A DNA stretch of 64,000 bases from Brevundimonas bacteroides DSM 4726 (GTDB lineage Bacteria > Pseudomonadota > Alphaproteobacteria > Caulobacterales > Caulobacteraceae): contig NZ_KL370782.1 in assembly GCF_000701445.1 (NCBI RefSeq), positions 183,367 through 247,366 on the forward strand, given 5' to 3'. The notes beneath the pieces are model-generated. The model did no database searches. It saw only the letters and a program-made list of their open reading frames with translations, and was not told the origin of the DNA. The translations under genes were made by a program, and so were the position numbers. Every line of letters begins with the position of its first letter. Position 1 is the stretch's first letter. Shown here in pieces: positions 53,734 to 62,874 of this stretch.

Positions 53734-55095
53734 ATGACCAACACCGCACCTCTGACGTTCGACGACCTGGTCGGCGCCCTGTCCAAGGGCATCAAGCCCA
53801 AGGACCAGTGGCGGGTCGGCGCGGAGCACGAGAAGTTCGGCTTCGACAAGTCCACCCTGCGCCGCCCAACCTATGAGGGCCCGAACGGAATCCGCGCCAT
53901 GCTGGAGGGACTGCAGCGCTTCGGCTGGGCCCCAGTCGAGGAGGGCGGCCACGTCATCGCGCTGGAGCGCAAGAACAGCGAAGGCTTCACCGCCTCCATC
54001 AGCCTGGAGCCCGGCGGCCAGTTCGAACTGTCTGGCGCGCCGCTGAAGGACATCCACGACATCTGTTCGGAGACCGGCCAGCACCTGATGGAGGTCAAGC
54101 AGGTCGCCGACCTCTTGAACCTCGGCTTCCTCGGGGCCGGCTTTGATCCGATGTGGCGGCGCGAGGACGTGCCGGTGATGCCCAAGGGCCGCTACGACAT
54201 CATGCGGGCCTACATGCCCAAGGTCGGCAACCTCGGCCTCGACATGATGCTGAGGACCTGCACCATCCAGGCCAACCTCGACTTCGATTCCGAGGCCGAC
54301 ATGGTGCTGAAGTTCCGCACCAGTCTCGCGCTCCAGCCCATCGCCACCGCCCTGTTCGCCTGCAGTCCGTTTACGGAGGGTCGGCCGAACGGCTTCCTGT
54401 CGGCCCGCGCCAACGTCTGGACCGACACCGATCCGGACCGCACCGGCATGCTGGGCTTCGTCTTCGAGGACGGCTTCGGCTTCGAGACCTATGTGAACTA
54501 CGCGCTCGACACGCCGATGTATTTCGTCAAGCGCGACGGCCGCTACATCGACGCCTCGGGCCAGTCGTTCCGCGACTTCATGGACGGCCGCCTACCCGCC
54601 CTTCCCGGCGAGAAGCCCAACAAGAAGGACTGGGCCGACCACCTGACCACCCTGTTTCCCGAAGTCCGCCTCAAGCAGTACCTGGAGATGCGCGGGGCTG
54701 ACGGCGGACCCTGGAGCCGCATCTGCGCCCTGCCCGCCCTGTGGGTCGGCATCTTCTATGACGCGCCGTCGCTTCACACCGCCTGGGACCTCTGCAAGGA
54801 CTGGGACATCGCCGATCACGAGCGCCTGCGTCGCGATGTGACGAAGCTGGGCCTGCGCGCCGAAGTCGCCGGCCGGTCGGTGCGCGACGTCGCCGTCGAC
54901 ATGGTAGCCATCGCCAAACAGGGGCTGAAGAACCGTGCCCGTTTCTCGGGCGGCATGGTCGACGAGCGGGGCTATCTGGCGGAGCTGGAAGACATCGCTG
55001 ACAGCGGCGTCACCCCGGCCGAGCGCCTGCTCGATCTCTACCACGGCGACTGGCAGGGCGACGTAACCCGCATCTACCGCGACTTCGCCTACTGA
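53734..55095 (+). CDS. gshA: Glutamate-cysteine ligase (plant/alphaproteobacterial type)
   Basis: First step of glutathione synthesis, ATP-dependent. The 453-residue protein is of the plant-like GCS2 type: FDDLVGALSKGIKPKDQWRVGAEHEKF, GGQFELSGAPL, DPMWRREDVPVMPKGRYDIMRAYMPKVG (spread), MRTCTIQANLDF, WTDTDPDRTGML, and PALWVGIFYD. A hairpin (55110-55130) follows its stop. Confidence 0.97.
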   Translation: MTNTAPLTFDDLVGALSKGIKPKDQWRVGAEHEKFGFDKSTLRRPTYEGPNGIRAMLEGLQRFGWAPVEEGGHVIALERKNSEGFTASISLEPGGQFELSGAPLKDIHDICSETGQHLMEVKQVADLLNLGFLGAGFDPMWRREDVPVMPKGRYDIMRAYMPKVGNLGLDMMLRTCTIQANLDFDSEADMVLKFRTSLALQPIATALFACSPFTEGRPNGFLSARANVWTDTDPDRTGMLGFVFEDGFGFETYVNYALDTPMYFVKRDGRYIDASGQSFRDFMDGRLPALPGEKPNKKDWADHLTTLFPEVRLKQYLEMRGADGGPWSRICALPALWVGIFYDAPSLHTAWDLCKDWDIADHERLRRDVTKLGLRAEVAGRSVRDVAVDMVAIAKQGLKNRARFSGGMVDERGYLAELEDIADSGVTPAERLLDLYHGDWQGDVTRIYRDFAY

Positions 55096-55109
55096 CCGGG
55101 CGACGGCCC

Positions 55110-55133
55110 GGGGCGTGATTTCGACGCCCCTTT
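55110..55133 (+). terminator. Possible terminator after gshA
   Basis: GGGGCGT (55110-55116) pairs with ACGCCCC (55124-55130), 7-base loop, then TTT. Short T-run; it suggests the TTG at 55132 is not the start of dusA. Confidence 0.45.
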
Positions 55134-55140
55134 GCCCTAT

Positions 55141-56190
55141 GTGAGCGCCGTGACCGCGCCCGTAGACCCTCTGAAGGCCCACCGCCGCCTGTCCGTCGCC
55201 CCGATGATGGACTGGACGGACCGGCACTGCCGCGCCTTCCACCGGACCCTGACGACACAGGCCCTGCTCTACACCGAGATGGTCACCGCGCCCGCGGTGA
55301 TCCACGGCGATCCGGAACGGCTGCTGGGTTTCGATGCGGTCGAGCATCCCGTGGCGCTTCAGATCGGCGGGTCGGAGCCCGACCAGCTGGCCCGGGCCGC
55401 CCGCATCGGCGCCGAGCTCGGCTATGACGAGATCAACCTGAACGTCGGCTGCCCGTCCGACCGGGTTCAGTCCGGCCGCTTCGGCGCCTGCCTGATTCGC
55501 GAGCCCGAACTGGTCGCCGACTGCATGGCCGCGATCCGCGAGGCCGTGTCGGTTCCCGCGACCGTCAAATGCCGCATCGGTGTGGACGATCAGGACCCGG
55601 AACAGAGCCTGTTCGCCCTGGTCGACGCCTGCGCCGCCGTGGGCGTCTCGGTCTTCGTCGTCCATGCCCGCAAGGCCTGGCTGAAGGGCCTCTCGCCCAA
55701 GGAGAACCGGGACATTCCGCCCCTGGACTACCCGCTGGTGCGCCGCCTGAAGGCCGAGCGGCCGAATCTGTCGATCTCCATCAACGGCGGCGTCGCCACG
55801 CTCGACGAATCCGAGGCGCACTTGGATGACGCTGACGGCGTGGCGCTGGACGGCGTCATGATGGGACGCGCCGCCTACCACGAGCCCGCCCTGCTGGGTC
55901 ACGCGGATCGGCGTCTTTTCGGCGCGGCGAGCCCCGACGTGGACGCCTTCGAGGCCGTCGACCGCTACAAACCCTATCTGGCCGCCCGGCTGGAGGAGGG
56001 CGTGTCGCTCTCGTTCATGACCCGGCACATGCTGGGCCTGATGCACGGCCGCCCCGGCGCGCGCGCCTTCCGCCGCATCCTGACGGTGGAGGCCATCCGG
56101 CCGGGCGCGGGGCTGGAGGTCGTCGACCGGGCGCTGGACGCGGTGCGCGAGGCCGAGGCCAGCCGCGAACGCCTTGTCGAGGCCGCCTGA
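55141..56190 (+). CDS. dusA: tRNA-dihydrouridine(20/20a) synthase DusA
   Basis: FMN-dependent tRNA reductase, 349 residues from GTG 55141 (GTG 55150 and TTG 55132 are alternatives). Conserved: LSVAPMMDWTDRHCRAFHRTL, NLNVGCPSDRVQSGRFGACLIRE with the active-site Cys, TVKCRIGVDDQD, VVHARKAWLKGLSPKENR and SINGGVATLDES. Family length and the DusA-specific RKAWLKGLSPKENR support the subfamily. Confidence 0.96.
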   Translation: MSAVTAPVDPLKAHRRLSVAPMMDWTDRHCRAFHRTLTTQALLYTEMVTAPAVIHGDPERLLGFDAVEHPVALQIGGSEPDQLARAARIGAELGYDEINLNVGCPSDRVQSGRFGACLIREPELVADCMAAIREAVSVPATVKCRIGVDDQDPEQSLFALVDACAAVGVSVFVVHARKAWLKGLSPKENRDIPPLDYPLVRRLKAERPNLSISINGGVATLDESEAHLDDADGVALDGVMMGRAAYHEPALLGHADRRLFGAASPDVDAFEAVDRYKPYLAARLEEGVSLSFMTRHMLGLMHGRPGARAFRRILTVEAIRPGAGLEVVDRALDAVREAEASRERLVEAA

Positions 56191-56233
56191 CGTCAAGCGC
56201 CTGTTAAGCACGGTGGGCGCTCAGTCCTGGCCC

Positions 56234-56905
56234 ATGAAACACACGCTCGTCCTCGTTGCCTGCCTGCTGGCCCTCGCCGGAACCGCCGAGGCGCAGTCGC
56301 GGGCGCGATCCCCCATCACGGCGGCCCTGAACCTCGGCACGCCGGGCGCGGGGGTGGAAGTTCAGGCAGCGCTGGGTCCGGTGTTCGTGCTCCGCGCCGG
56401 CGTCGACACCCTGGGCTACGACGTCGATCAGAGCTTCGACGACATCGACTATTCCGGCCGCTTCGACTTCGACACGGTCTCGGCCTTCGTCGACGTCCAC
56501 CCCTTCCAGAACGCCTTCCTCGTCTCCGGCGGGGTCTATGTGGGAGACCGCACCATCGGCCTGTCGGCCCGGCCTAGCGCGCCGGTCGAGATCGGCGGCC
56601 AGATCGTCACGCCCGGGCAGGTCGGAACCCTGTCGGGAGCCATCAAGCTGTCGGACATCGCGCCCTTCGTCGGCGTGGGTTTCGATGACGCCTTCTATCG
56701 CGACAGCCGCTTCGGCTTTCGCGCCATCGCCGGCGTAGCCTGGAGCGAGGCGCCCGACGTCGCCCTGACCTCCACTGGCGGCAGCCTGTCCAACGACCCG
56801 GCCTTCCGCGCCCGGCTGGAGCAGGAAGCCCGCGACATTTCCGAGGACGCCAAGGACAAGGGCGTCTTCCCCATCGTCCAGCTGGGCGCGACGGTGCGGT
56901 TCTGA
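56234..56905 (+). CDS. Outer membrane beta-barrel protein, hypothetical
   Basis: A 223-residue protein. ATG 56234 gives signal MKHTLVLVACLLALAGTAEAQ; the longer frame is upstream of it. The mature part alternates in a beta-barrel manner (GVEVQAALGPVFVLRAGVDTL, DFDTVSAFVDVHPFQNAFLVSGGVYVGDR, spread) and ends in a Phe (VQLGATVRF), the classic outer membrane C-terminus. Similar proteins with pattern YSGRFDFDTVSAF occur in Caulobacterales with unknown function. Confidence 0.82.
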   Translation: MKHTLVLVACLLALAGTAEAQSRARSPITAALNLGTPGAGVEVQAALGPVFVLRAGVDTLGYDVDQSFDDIDYSGRFDFDTVSAFVDVHPFQNAFLVSGGVYVGDRTIGLSARPSAPVEIGGQIVTPGQVGTLSGAIKLSDIAPFVGVGFDDAFYRDSRFGFRAIAGVAWSEAPDVALTSTGGSLSNDPAFRARLEQEARDISEDAKDKGVFPIVQLGATVRF

Positions 56906-56946
56906 ACGGGCTCGACCCGTCCCAGCTCCTGCTGCTCGGCGCGGCG

Positions 56947-57726
56947 GTGCTGGCCGCCGGGCTGGTGGGCGGACTGATAGCGGGCCTGTTTGGCGTGGGC
57001 GGCGGCACGGTGCTGGTTCCGGCCCTGTTCTACGCCTTCTCCGTGCTCGGGCTAGGGGGCGAGGCCAATCTGCACGTCGCCATCGGCACCTCGCTGCTGA
57101 CCATCGTCGCCACCTCCTGGCGGTCGCTGGGCGCGCATCGGGCGCACGGAGCGGTGGACGAGCGGGTGCTGAAGCGCTGGACGCCGTGGGTGGCCGTCGG
57201 GGCCCTCATCGGGGCGGGCGTCGCAGGGCTCACGTCGATGGAGGGCCTTGCGGTCGTCTATGGCGTCTGCCTGATGGTCGTGGCGGCCCAGATGGGCCTG
57301 CTGCCCGAGACCGCGACGCTGGCGAAGGATCTGCCCGACGGCTGGGGCCGACGCGGCATCGGGGCTCTGATCGGCGGACTGTCGGCCATGATGGGGGTGG
57401 GGGGAGGCAGTTTCGGCGGCATGCTGATGACCCTGTGCGGCCGGCCGATCCATCAGGCGGTGGCGACGGCGTCCGGCTTTGGCGTGGCGATCGGGATCGC
57501 GGCGACGCTGGGGTTCGTCGTCTTCGGCTGGGACGCGGAGGGGCGGCCGCCGCTGAGCCTCGGCTACGTCAACGTACCGGCCGCCGTGGCCATGGGGCTG
57601 CTGACGACGCTGGTCGCCCCGTATGGCGCGCGTCTGGCGCACCGGCTGGACCGCAAGGTCCTGCGCCGCGCCTTCGCGCTGTATCTGCTGGCGACAGCGG
57701 TGTCGGTGATGGTGAAGGCGCTCTAG
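56947..57726 (+). CDS. TSUP family permease (TauE/SafE-like)
   Basis: Inner membrane transporter of the sulfite/anion TSUP family, about 8 helices, 259 residues. Two homologous halves begin with GLIAGLFGVGGGTVLVPALFY and GGLSAMMGVGGGSFGGMLMTLCGRP, the characteristic duplicated GxxGGG motif. GTG 56947 is a conservative start; the frame is continuous back to a CTG at 56902 overlapping the previous stop, which would supply the first helix fully (LLLLGAAVLAAGL). Substrate unknown. Confidence 0.92.
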   Translation: MLAAGLVGGLIAGLFGVGGGTVLVPALFYAFSVLGLGGEANLHVAIGTSLLTIVATSWRSLGAHRAHGAVDERVLKRWTPWVAVGALIGAGVAGLTSMEGLAVVYGVCLMVVAAQMGLLPETATLAKDLPDGWGRRGIGALIGGLSAMMGVGGGSFGGMLMTLCGRPIHQAVATASGFGVAIGIAATLGFVVFGWDAEGRPPLSLGYVNVPAAVAMGLLTTLVAPYGARLAHRLDRKVLRRAFALYLLATAVSVMVKAL

Positions 57727-57729
57727 GCC

Positions 57730-58242
57730 TCAGGGCCGCAGCGTCAGGCCGTTCGGCCGGGCCTCGAAGGCCGAGAGCCGTCCCAGATAGCTCATGCCCA
57801 GTAGCGAATGCGGCAGGCCCTCTTCGACGACCAGCGCCCGCACATCCTCGACGCGGGCTCCGGCGACCGAGACATGGTCCAGCTCCACGGCCGCAGCCAT
57901 CACGGGACCGGACGCGGTCTCGACGGTCTGGGTGAAATCCGCAGATGTCAGGCGCAGGCCCAGCCTCAGCGCATCCTCGCGCGTCAGGGCGACCACGCTG
58001 GCCCCCGTGTCCACAAGCATCCGCACCGCCCTGCCCTCGACATCGGCCTGGGCCCAGTAGTGGCCGTCGGCGGAGCGGGCGATCTGGGCGACGCCGCCCG
58101 ATGCAGGCGCGCTGGCCACGGCGGGCATGACCACGGCGGCCTGGGCCTCGCGCGGCTCGCGGTGGGTCAGCCACCAGGCGACGGACAGAGAGGAAACGGT
58201 CGCCGCGACCATGACGACGGCGGACTGAAGGTCGAAACGCAC
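57730..58242 (-). CDS. Membrane-anchored retropepsin-like aspartic protease
   Basis: A 170-residue protein with an N-terminal transmembrane helix (AVVMVAATVSSLSVAWWL, residues 8-25) and a single retroviral-type aspartic protease domain: VRMLVDTGASVVALTREDALRLGL, with the catalytic DTGA, then GLPHSLLGMSYL in the flap/C-terminal strand. Belongs to the clan AA single-domain type (TIGR02281-like), which is dimeric. The target is unknown. It converges on the TSUP gene with 3 bases between them. Confidence 0.92.
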   Translation of the reverse strand: MRFDLQSAVVMVAATVSSLSVAWWLTHREPREAQAAVVMPAVASAPASGGVAQIARSADGHYWAQADVEGRAVRMLVDTGASVVALTREDALRLGLRLTSADFTQTVETASGPVMAAAVELDHVSVAGARVEDVRALVVEEGLPHSLLGMSYLGRLSAFEARPNGLTLRP

Positions 58243-58346
58243 CAGAACACTTCCCTGCGGCCCGGCCGCTTCTGCGGCGCGTGTCCTCTATGCCCGAGCG
58301 CGGTTGGGATGCGGTGAACCGACGTGGCTGACGAAAGGTTGACGCC

Positions 58347-58562
58347 TCAGTCGCCCCTCAGCCGGGGATCGATCTTCCCCCGTCGACCCGAAAGTTCCGT
58401 CATGATTTCCGCGCGTTGATCATCGCTCAGCGCGCTCCAGCCGCCGATCTCGCCCAGCGTCCGGTAGCAGCCCAGGCACAGGCCAGACGCCCCGTCGACC
58501 ACGCAGACCTTGATGCAGGGCGTGGCGACGGCATTGGGCGGAGCGTGTCCTGATGACGACAT
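58347..58562 (-). CDS. DUF1289 small cysteine protein
   Basis: A 71-residue protein with the DUF1289 signature [21 protein letters not shown] (spread) and [17 protein letters not shown]. Four Cys likely bind a metal. Family function unknown. It is transcribed leftwards, convergent neighbours absent; 150 bases separate it from the next gene on the right, with nothing else visible. Confidence 0.88.
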   Translation of the reverse strand: MSSSGHAPPNAVATPCIKVCVVDGASGLCLGCYRTLGEIGGWSALSDDQRAEIMTELSGRRGKIDPRLRGD

Positions 58563-58712
58563 AAAGACGAAAACTACTCCGATACCGGATCAAAAACTTG
58601 CGTTCGCGCGCTGTGTGGCGCAAGGTGACGATGACGCGAAACGACGAGAGGGTGAAATCCCCCGACGCACGACGTGTCTCCTTCCCCCGTTCAGCGAAAG
58701 GAGACGCACACG

Positions 58713-58865
58713 ATGAACGACAAGGACAAGAACCTCCAGCACGCCATGATGTCCTTCGCCCTGTGGGGCGGGCTCCTGGTCGGCCAGCGCCAGCCGCGCG
58801 CCAGCGAGCGCGTGGTCAGCCACCCGTCCAACTTCGTGCCGTTCAGGATCGACCGGAAGGGCTGA
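58713..58865 (+). CDS. Very small hydrophilic protein, hypothetical
   Basis: A 50-residue protein (MNDKDKNLQHAMMSFALWGG, then RQPRASERVVSHPSNFVPFRI). The ribosome binding site GAAAGGAG is 11 bases upstream of ATG 58713. It contains one short hydrophobic stretch (MMSFALWGGLLVG) that may be membrane-associated. The stop codon lies within a 10-base stem hairpin (58853-58877). No family. Confidence 0.65.
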   Translation: MNDKDKNLQHAMMSFALWGGLLVGQRQPRASERVVSHPSNFVPFRIDRKG

Positions 58866-58877
58866 CCGCCCTTCCGG
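58853..58877. terminator. Hairpin across the stop of the 50-residue gene
   Basis: CCGGAAGGGC (58853-58862) pairs perfectly with GCCCTTCCGG (58868-58877), loop TGACC. It lies between convergent genes and could serve as terminator in both directions; no T-run is present. Confidence 0.5.
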
Positions 58878-58886
58878 CGTCGGGCG

Positions 58887-60122
58887 CTACTGCGCGGCCA
58901 GCCGCACGAGCTTGCCGTTGTCCTCGTCGGTGATGACCCACACCGCGCCGTCGGGGGCGATGGCGATGTCGCGCACGCGCTCGCCCAGATCGGTCAGCAG
59001 GCGCTCTTCGCCCACCACGCGGCCGTTCTCGAGCACCAGACGGGCGATGTGCTTGTCCTTGAGCGCGGCGACCAGAAGGTTGCCGTTCCACTCGGGGAAC
59101 ATCGCGCCTTCGTAGAAGACCTGGCCGCCCGGCGCGATCGACGGGTCCCAATAGTAGACGGGCTGCTCCGTGCCTTCGCGCGCGGTGATGCCGCCGTTGA
59201 TCGGCCCGCCGCGATACTCGATGCCATAGGTGACCTCGGGCCAGCCGTAGTTGCGACCGCCTTCGACGAGGTTCACTTCGTCGCCGCCGCGCGTGCCGTG
59301 CTCGACCGTCCAGGCCGCGCCGGTGCCCGGCTGGATCGCCACGCCCTGAACGTTGCGGTGACCCAGCGACCAGATTTCCGGGAGGGCGCCCTCGCGGCCG
59401 ACGAAGGGGTTGTCGGCGGGCACCGAGCCATCGGCGTTGATGCGGATGATCTTGCCCATGTGGCTGTCCAGCTGCTGCGCCTGCGGCCGCATCGGCGCGT
59501 CGGAGCGGTCGCCGAGCGTGATGAACAGATGACCGGCCGGGTCGAAGGCCAGCGACGATCCGAAATGCTTGTCGCCGTCATAGACCGGCACCGCGCGGAA
59601 GATGACTTCGACGTTCTCCACCCGCGTTCCATCGGCCGACAGGGCCCCGCGGGCGACCGAGGTGGCGTTGCCGCCCTCCCGCCGCTCGGCATAGCTCCAG
59701 TAGATCATCCGGTCCTCGCCGAAGCTGGGGCCGACGGCGACGTCCAGCAGGCCGCCCTGGCCGACGGCGTCCACGGCAGGAAGACCCGCGATGGGCTGGC
59801 CCACCTGACCGTCAGCGGTGACGATGCGCAGGTTTCCGCCCAGCTCGGTCACCAGCCAGCGCCCGTCCGGTAGCATGGCCAGACCCCACGGCTGGACCAA
59901 CCCCGAAGCGACCACGGTGTGGGCCAGGGCGCGCTCGGTTACGACGCCCGGCGCGCGCGTCTGGTTGGCGAAGGCCGGCTGCTGATCCGGGGCGTTGGCG
60001 GGCCGCGTCTCGACGGGCGCCCCGGCCTGCTGCGGCCCGGCGGCGTTCGGCTCTCCATTGGCCCCGCAGGCGGCGGCGAGCGCGAGAACGGATGTGGCGG
60101 CGGCGAACAGCATGGGGCGCAT
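58887..60122 (-). CDS. PQQ-dependent sugar dehydrogenase (YliI-like), exported lipoprotein
   Basis: Soluble-type quinoprotein aldose sugar dehydrogenase, 411 residues. N-terminal lipoprotein signal (MRPMLFAAATSVLALAAAC). The beta-propeller shows LVQPWGLAMLPDGRWLVTELGG, GGLLDVAVGPSFGEDRMIYWSYAE, ITLGDRSDAPMRPQAQQLDSHMGKIIRINADG (spread), WSLGHRNVQGVAIQPGTG and VEHGTRGGDEVNLVEGGRNYGWPEVTYG. The last two hold the PQQ and Ca ligands typical of the family. It feeds electrons to the respiratory chain from periplasmic sugars. No PQQ biosynthesis genes are in the window. Confidence 0.94.
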   Translation of the reverse strand: MRPMLFAAATSVLALAAACGANGEPNAAGPQQAGAPVETRPANAPDQQPAFANQTRAPGVVTERALAHTVVASGLVQPWGLAMLPDGRWLVTELGGNLRIVTADGQVGQPIAGLPAVDAVGQGGLLDVAVGPSFGEDRMIYWSYAERREGGNATSVARGALSADGTRVENVEVIFRAVPVYDGDKHFGSSLAFDPAGHLFITLGDRSDAPMRPQAQQLDSHMGKIIRINADGSVPADNPFVGREGALPEIWSLGHRNVQGVAIQPGTGAAWTVEHGTRGGDEVNLVEGGRNYGWPEVTYGIEYRGGPINGGITAREGTEQPVYYWDPSIAPGGQVFYEGAMFPEWNGNLLVAALKDKHIARLVLENGRVVGEERLLTDLGERVRDIAIAPDGAVWVITDEDNGKLVRLAAQ

Positions 60123-60342
60123 GGATCGGTCTCCGTTTCAGGGTCTGGTGTCGGGTTCTATGGCGGCAACGATGTCAAAGCGCCACTGTTCCGGTTGCGG
60201 CTCCCGCGCGACGGCCTGTCGCGGCCGGGAGCTGGCCAACACACGGCTTGAACCGGCGGGGCGCGGACGATATAGGCACGCCTCTCGCGCGCCCGGCCGC
60301 TTGCGCCCGCCCGCGACGTCCCCCCAGGTTCGCCTGACACGG

Positions 60343-60419
60343 GGCTGGGTAGCTCAGATGGTTAGAGCGGTGGATTCATAACCCACAGGTCGGCGGTTCG
60401 ATCCCGCCCCCAGCCACCA
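60343..60419 (+). tRNA. tRNA-Met(CAT), elongator type
   Basis: A full cloverleaf: acceptor GGCTGGG/CCCAGCC (7 pairs), D arm GCTC-AGATGGTTA-GAGC, anticodon loop TTCATAA with CAT at 60377-60379, T arm GGCGG-TTCGATC-CCGCC and an encoded CCA (60417-60419). The anticodon stem GTGGA/CCCAC has one A-C mismatch at the loop end. The GGCTG start and TTCATAA loop resemble elongator Met; a lysidine-modified Ile(CAU) tRNA cannot be excluded from sequence alone. Confidence 0.9.
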
Positions 60420-60423
60420 CCCT

Positions 60424-60948
60424 TCACGCGCCGAACGCCCGCCGCTCCAGCAGGATGACGGCCTTGTCCTGGTATGTCCCCTCGGCATAGGGCCGGTAGC
60501 CGGTCCGCTCGGCCAGCTTCAGCGACGGGGCGTTGGGCGGGTCGATCATGCAGACGGTGCGCGGGGCATTCAGCACCCGGTCGCACCAGTCCAGCGCTGC
60601 GTCGAGCGCCTCGCGCGCCAGGCCCTGGCCCTGAAACGCCGGCGCGACGCCCCAGCCCAGCTCGGGCGCGTCCAGCGGCGGGACGCACCCCCGGCGATAG
60701 TCCAGCACCCCGACCGAGCCGACATAGGCCCCGCCGTCCCTCATCCGGAGCGACCAATTGCCCTGACCCAGCGCCGACCAGTGGCCGAGGTCGCGCAACA
60801 GGCGGAACCAGACCTCCTCGGTCGTCAGCGCGCCCCGCCCGGCAATCGGACGCGTGAACCGCTCGTTGGCCCAAAGGTCGGCGATGTCGCCGAAGTCCTC
60901 GATTAGCACCGGCCGCATCGTGAGCCGTCGGGTCAGAAGATGGGTCAA
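60424..60948 (-). CDS. GNAT N-acetyltransferase
   Basis: A 174-residue GNAT-family acetyltransferase of the RimJ/RimL type. It has MTHLLTRRLTMRPVLIEDFGDIADLW, GSVGVLDYRRGCVP, the acetyl-CoA binding PELGWGVAPAFQGQGLAREALDAALDW and NAPSLKLAERTGYRPYAE. Target amino group unknown. It ends 4 bases after the tRNA 3' end and is transcribed toward it. Confidence 0.9.
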   Translation of the reverse strand: MTHLLTRRLTMRPVLIEDFGDIADLWANERFTRPIAGRGALTTEEVWFRLLRDLGHWSALGQGNWSLRMRDGGAYVGSVGVLDYRRGCVPPLDAPELGWGVAPAFQGQGLAREALDAALDWCDRVLNAPRTVCMIDPPNAPSLKLAERTGYRPYAEGTYQDKAVILLERRAFGA

Positions 60949-61037
60949 GATTCACCCCGTTGGCAGAGAGTACCAGACGCGCCAATGCCGCCACCACGAA
61001 CTTGCGGACCGGTCCTGGGCAGGTTCGCGCCAGAAGG

Positions 61038-61082
61038 TGGCGCCGCTTAGGTGACTCGAACACCTGACCCCCTCATTACGAA
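61038..61082 (-). other. 3' half of a tRNA-Thr(CGT): attachment-site scar
   Basis: On the minus strand: anticodon loop TTCGTAA, 3' anticodon stem TGAGG, variable GGGTC, T arm AGGTG-TTCGAGT-CACCT, acceptor AAGCGGC, then G and CCA. The 5' half (acceptor GCCGCTT, D arm, 5' anticodon strand CCTCA) is missing; the bases upstream (CTGAT) do not pair. A tRNA gene cut at the anticodon loop is the usual trace of integrase-mediated insertion. The 354-base gap 60949-61302 holds nothing else recognisable; no integrase gene is present. Confidence 0.75.
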
Positions 61083-61302
61083 ATCAGCTTACGATTCGAG
61101 CCGCATCCATGCCCCACAAGGGCTTGAGAGGCAAAGTCGACCGGTGAGCTCGGTGCCCCCAGCCCCTTCCCAGACTGGCCAAAAGCACCGCTTCCGCACC
61201 TCCCAAGATAGCGATCTTTAGCTGGGCGGCCCCTCGAAGTTCGACCTGCGCTACACCTGCTGCCGGGCTAGTGATTCCATGGCCGGAGCGCCGGTCGGCG
61301 CG

Positions 61303-62874
61303 CTAGAATGATTTGGACAGCGAAACGAAAGCTCTCCAGCCACCGTCTTGATCATCCAGGGCGCGGCCTGAAATCGGTCTTGCCAGCTCTGCCCGAAGCA
61401 TCGTCTGGCCCTGCAAGGTGATGCGGGTTCCGACCCCGGCGGAAGCCAACTCGGCCGCGACATCGCCTCCAGGTGACGCGTTCCATACCCGGCCGCCATC
61501 GACGAACCCGTAAACCTGAACAAAGCGAACCTGCGAGGGCGAAGGATCCCAGCCGACGCGGAGTTCGACGACGCCGGCGATCCCCTTGTCGCCGTTCCGC
61601 TCTCCGTATGCGAAGGCGCGACCTACCTCGGAACCGCCGAAGTAGAACTCTTCGGAGCCCAGTAGAGGATCGTCCGACCATTGGGCCGAGGCGCTGGCAT
61701 AAACACCGACGTGGCGGCTGATGTCGTGATAGGCGGAGCCCCCTACGGCTATCTTGGTGAACTCTCCGGTGGCGTCTGCGCGGGTCTGGCCCGGCCTGGC
61801 CTCAGTCGTGGCTCCAAAAGCGTCAAGACCTCGGGACACTGCCGCCCAGCCCGAAATCCATCCTCGCGCCCCTGTGACCTGGCCCGAGACGAGGGCTCGG
61901 GCGACCGCCAGCCTTTCGTCGACGGTGCGACCGCCCATGTATGTCTGCTCGACGTTCCTGACGTCGAGGCTCGCCGTTATGTAGAGGCTGCGATCCTTGC
62001 GGCGCAAAATGGTCTGGGTCAGCGAAAGCGAAGCCGCGCGACTGTCTCCACTCAGCCAGGCGGAAGCGCCAGGTGGGGCGTTGGTTGAGTAGCCCGAGAT
62101 CGAGACTTTGAAGCGGGTATGGCCTCCTAAAGGCGCTGAGTAGGACGCCTCCGCAAAGGTCAACTCCTCCACGTCCTGGGGGGTGGTGAGCACGGAGACG
62201 GCAACGCGATCTCCGTCTCGCAAGACGGAGTTGCCCGCGGTCCAACCATAGACCTGCCAAGGTCCTTGGGCTTCTGATCCCCTGTTCTCGACGAAGACGC
62301 CCCCCGTAGAACGGTCAAGTTCAGCCGTCACAACGAGGCGGTGCCGGGCCGGATCGTCCAGTACCGGCTCGATGCGGTTCGTGAGGGTCACCCCGGGCAT
62401 GTCCGACGCCAGCGCCAGCCGGCGGTCCAGCTCAGCGATGGTCAGGATGCTTCTCTGTTCTAATGGGACAAGTATCCCGGACACCGCTGCGGCCCCGGTC
62501 CCTTCGACCACGACCTCGCCGATGTAACCTTCGTAAACAACGATCCTGGCAGCGCCTGCGGCGGGATCACCGGGAGCAATGACGGCGCGGGTCAGAAAGT
62601 AGCCATCCCTGCGGTAGTGCTCGGTGATCGCGTCGGCCATTCTGACCAAGTCCTGCTCGCCCACCGGGCTCGCCAGTCGATCGGCGTAGGCCGGGGCGAA
62701 TGCCGCCATGGGATAGGCGCTGACGCCCTCGATGCTCACGCTGCTGAGAACGAAGCAGTCCTGATCGCACGACACCGCGTCAGCGAATGCAGGAGCCGTC
62801 AGGCCGGCCATACCGAGTATAACCGTCAGAATGAGGCTCACTTGGCCAAGCAAATGTCTTGATCCGCGTGCCAC
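61303..62874 (-). CDS. Two-partner secretion translocator (ShlB/FhaC/HecB family)
   Basis: Outer membrane Omp85-superfamily translocator, 523 residues. Signal peptide ends APAFADA; a POTRA domain (about residues 38-115: DCFVLSSVSIEGVSAYPMAAFAP) follows, then a second POTRA with TLTNRIEPVLDD, and a 16-strand barrel with VYGFVDGGRVWNASPGGD, and the C-terminal MLRAELARPISG ... FVSLSKSF ending in Phe. The start is GTG 62874. The cognate TpsA exoprotein is not in the window but may lie beyond the FecR gene. Base composition is lower in GC than the bulk, consistent with an insertion at the tRNA-Thr scar. Confidence 0.93.
   Translation of the reverse strand: MARGSRHLLGQVSLILTVILGMAGLTAPAFADAVSCDQDCFVLSSVSIEGVSAYPMAAFAPAYADRLASPVGEQDLVRMADAITEHYRRDGYFLTRAVIAPGDPAAGAARIVVYEGYIGEVVVEGTGAAAVSGILVPLEQRSILTIAELDRRLALASDMPGVTLTNRIEPVLDDPARHRLVVTAELDRSTGGVFVENRGSEAQGPWQVYGWTAGNSVLRDGDRVAVSVLTTPQDVEELTFAEASYSAPLGGHTRFKVSISGYSTNAPPGASAWLSGDSRAASLSLTQTILRRKDRSLYITASLDVRNVEQTYMGGRTVDERLAVARALVSGQVTGARGWISGWAAVSRGLDAFGATTEARPGQTRADATGEFTKIAVGGSAYHDISRHVGVYASASAQWSDDPLLGSEEFYFGGSEVGRAFAYGERNGDKGIAGVVELRVGWDPSPSQVRFVQVYGFVDGGRVWNASPGGDVAAELASAGVGTRITLQGQTMLRAELARPISGRALDDQDGGWRAFVSLSKSF

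Noticed and set aside
60343..60419. tRNA-Ile2 (lysidine type) instead of tRNA-Met
   Set aside because: Anticodon CAT is shared, but the acceptor and TTCATAA loop resemble elongator Met; not excluded, only less likely.
61083..61302. Second tRNA or gene fragment to the right of the tRNA-Thr scar
   Set aside because: No cloverleaf or protein-like frame could be built; the TTACGA duplication nearby is too short to interpret.
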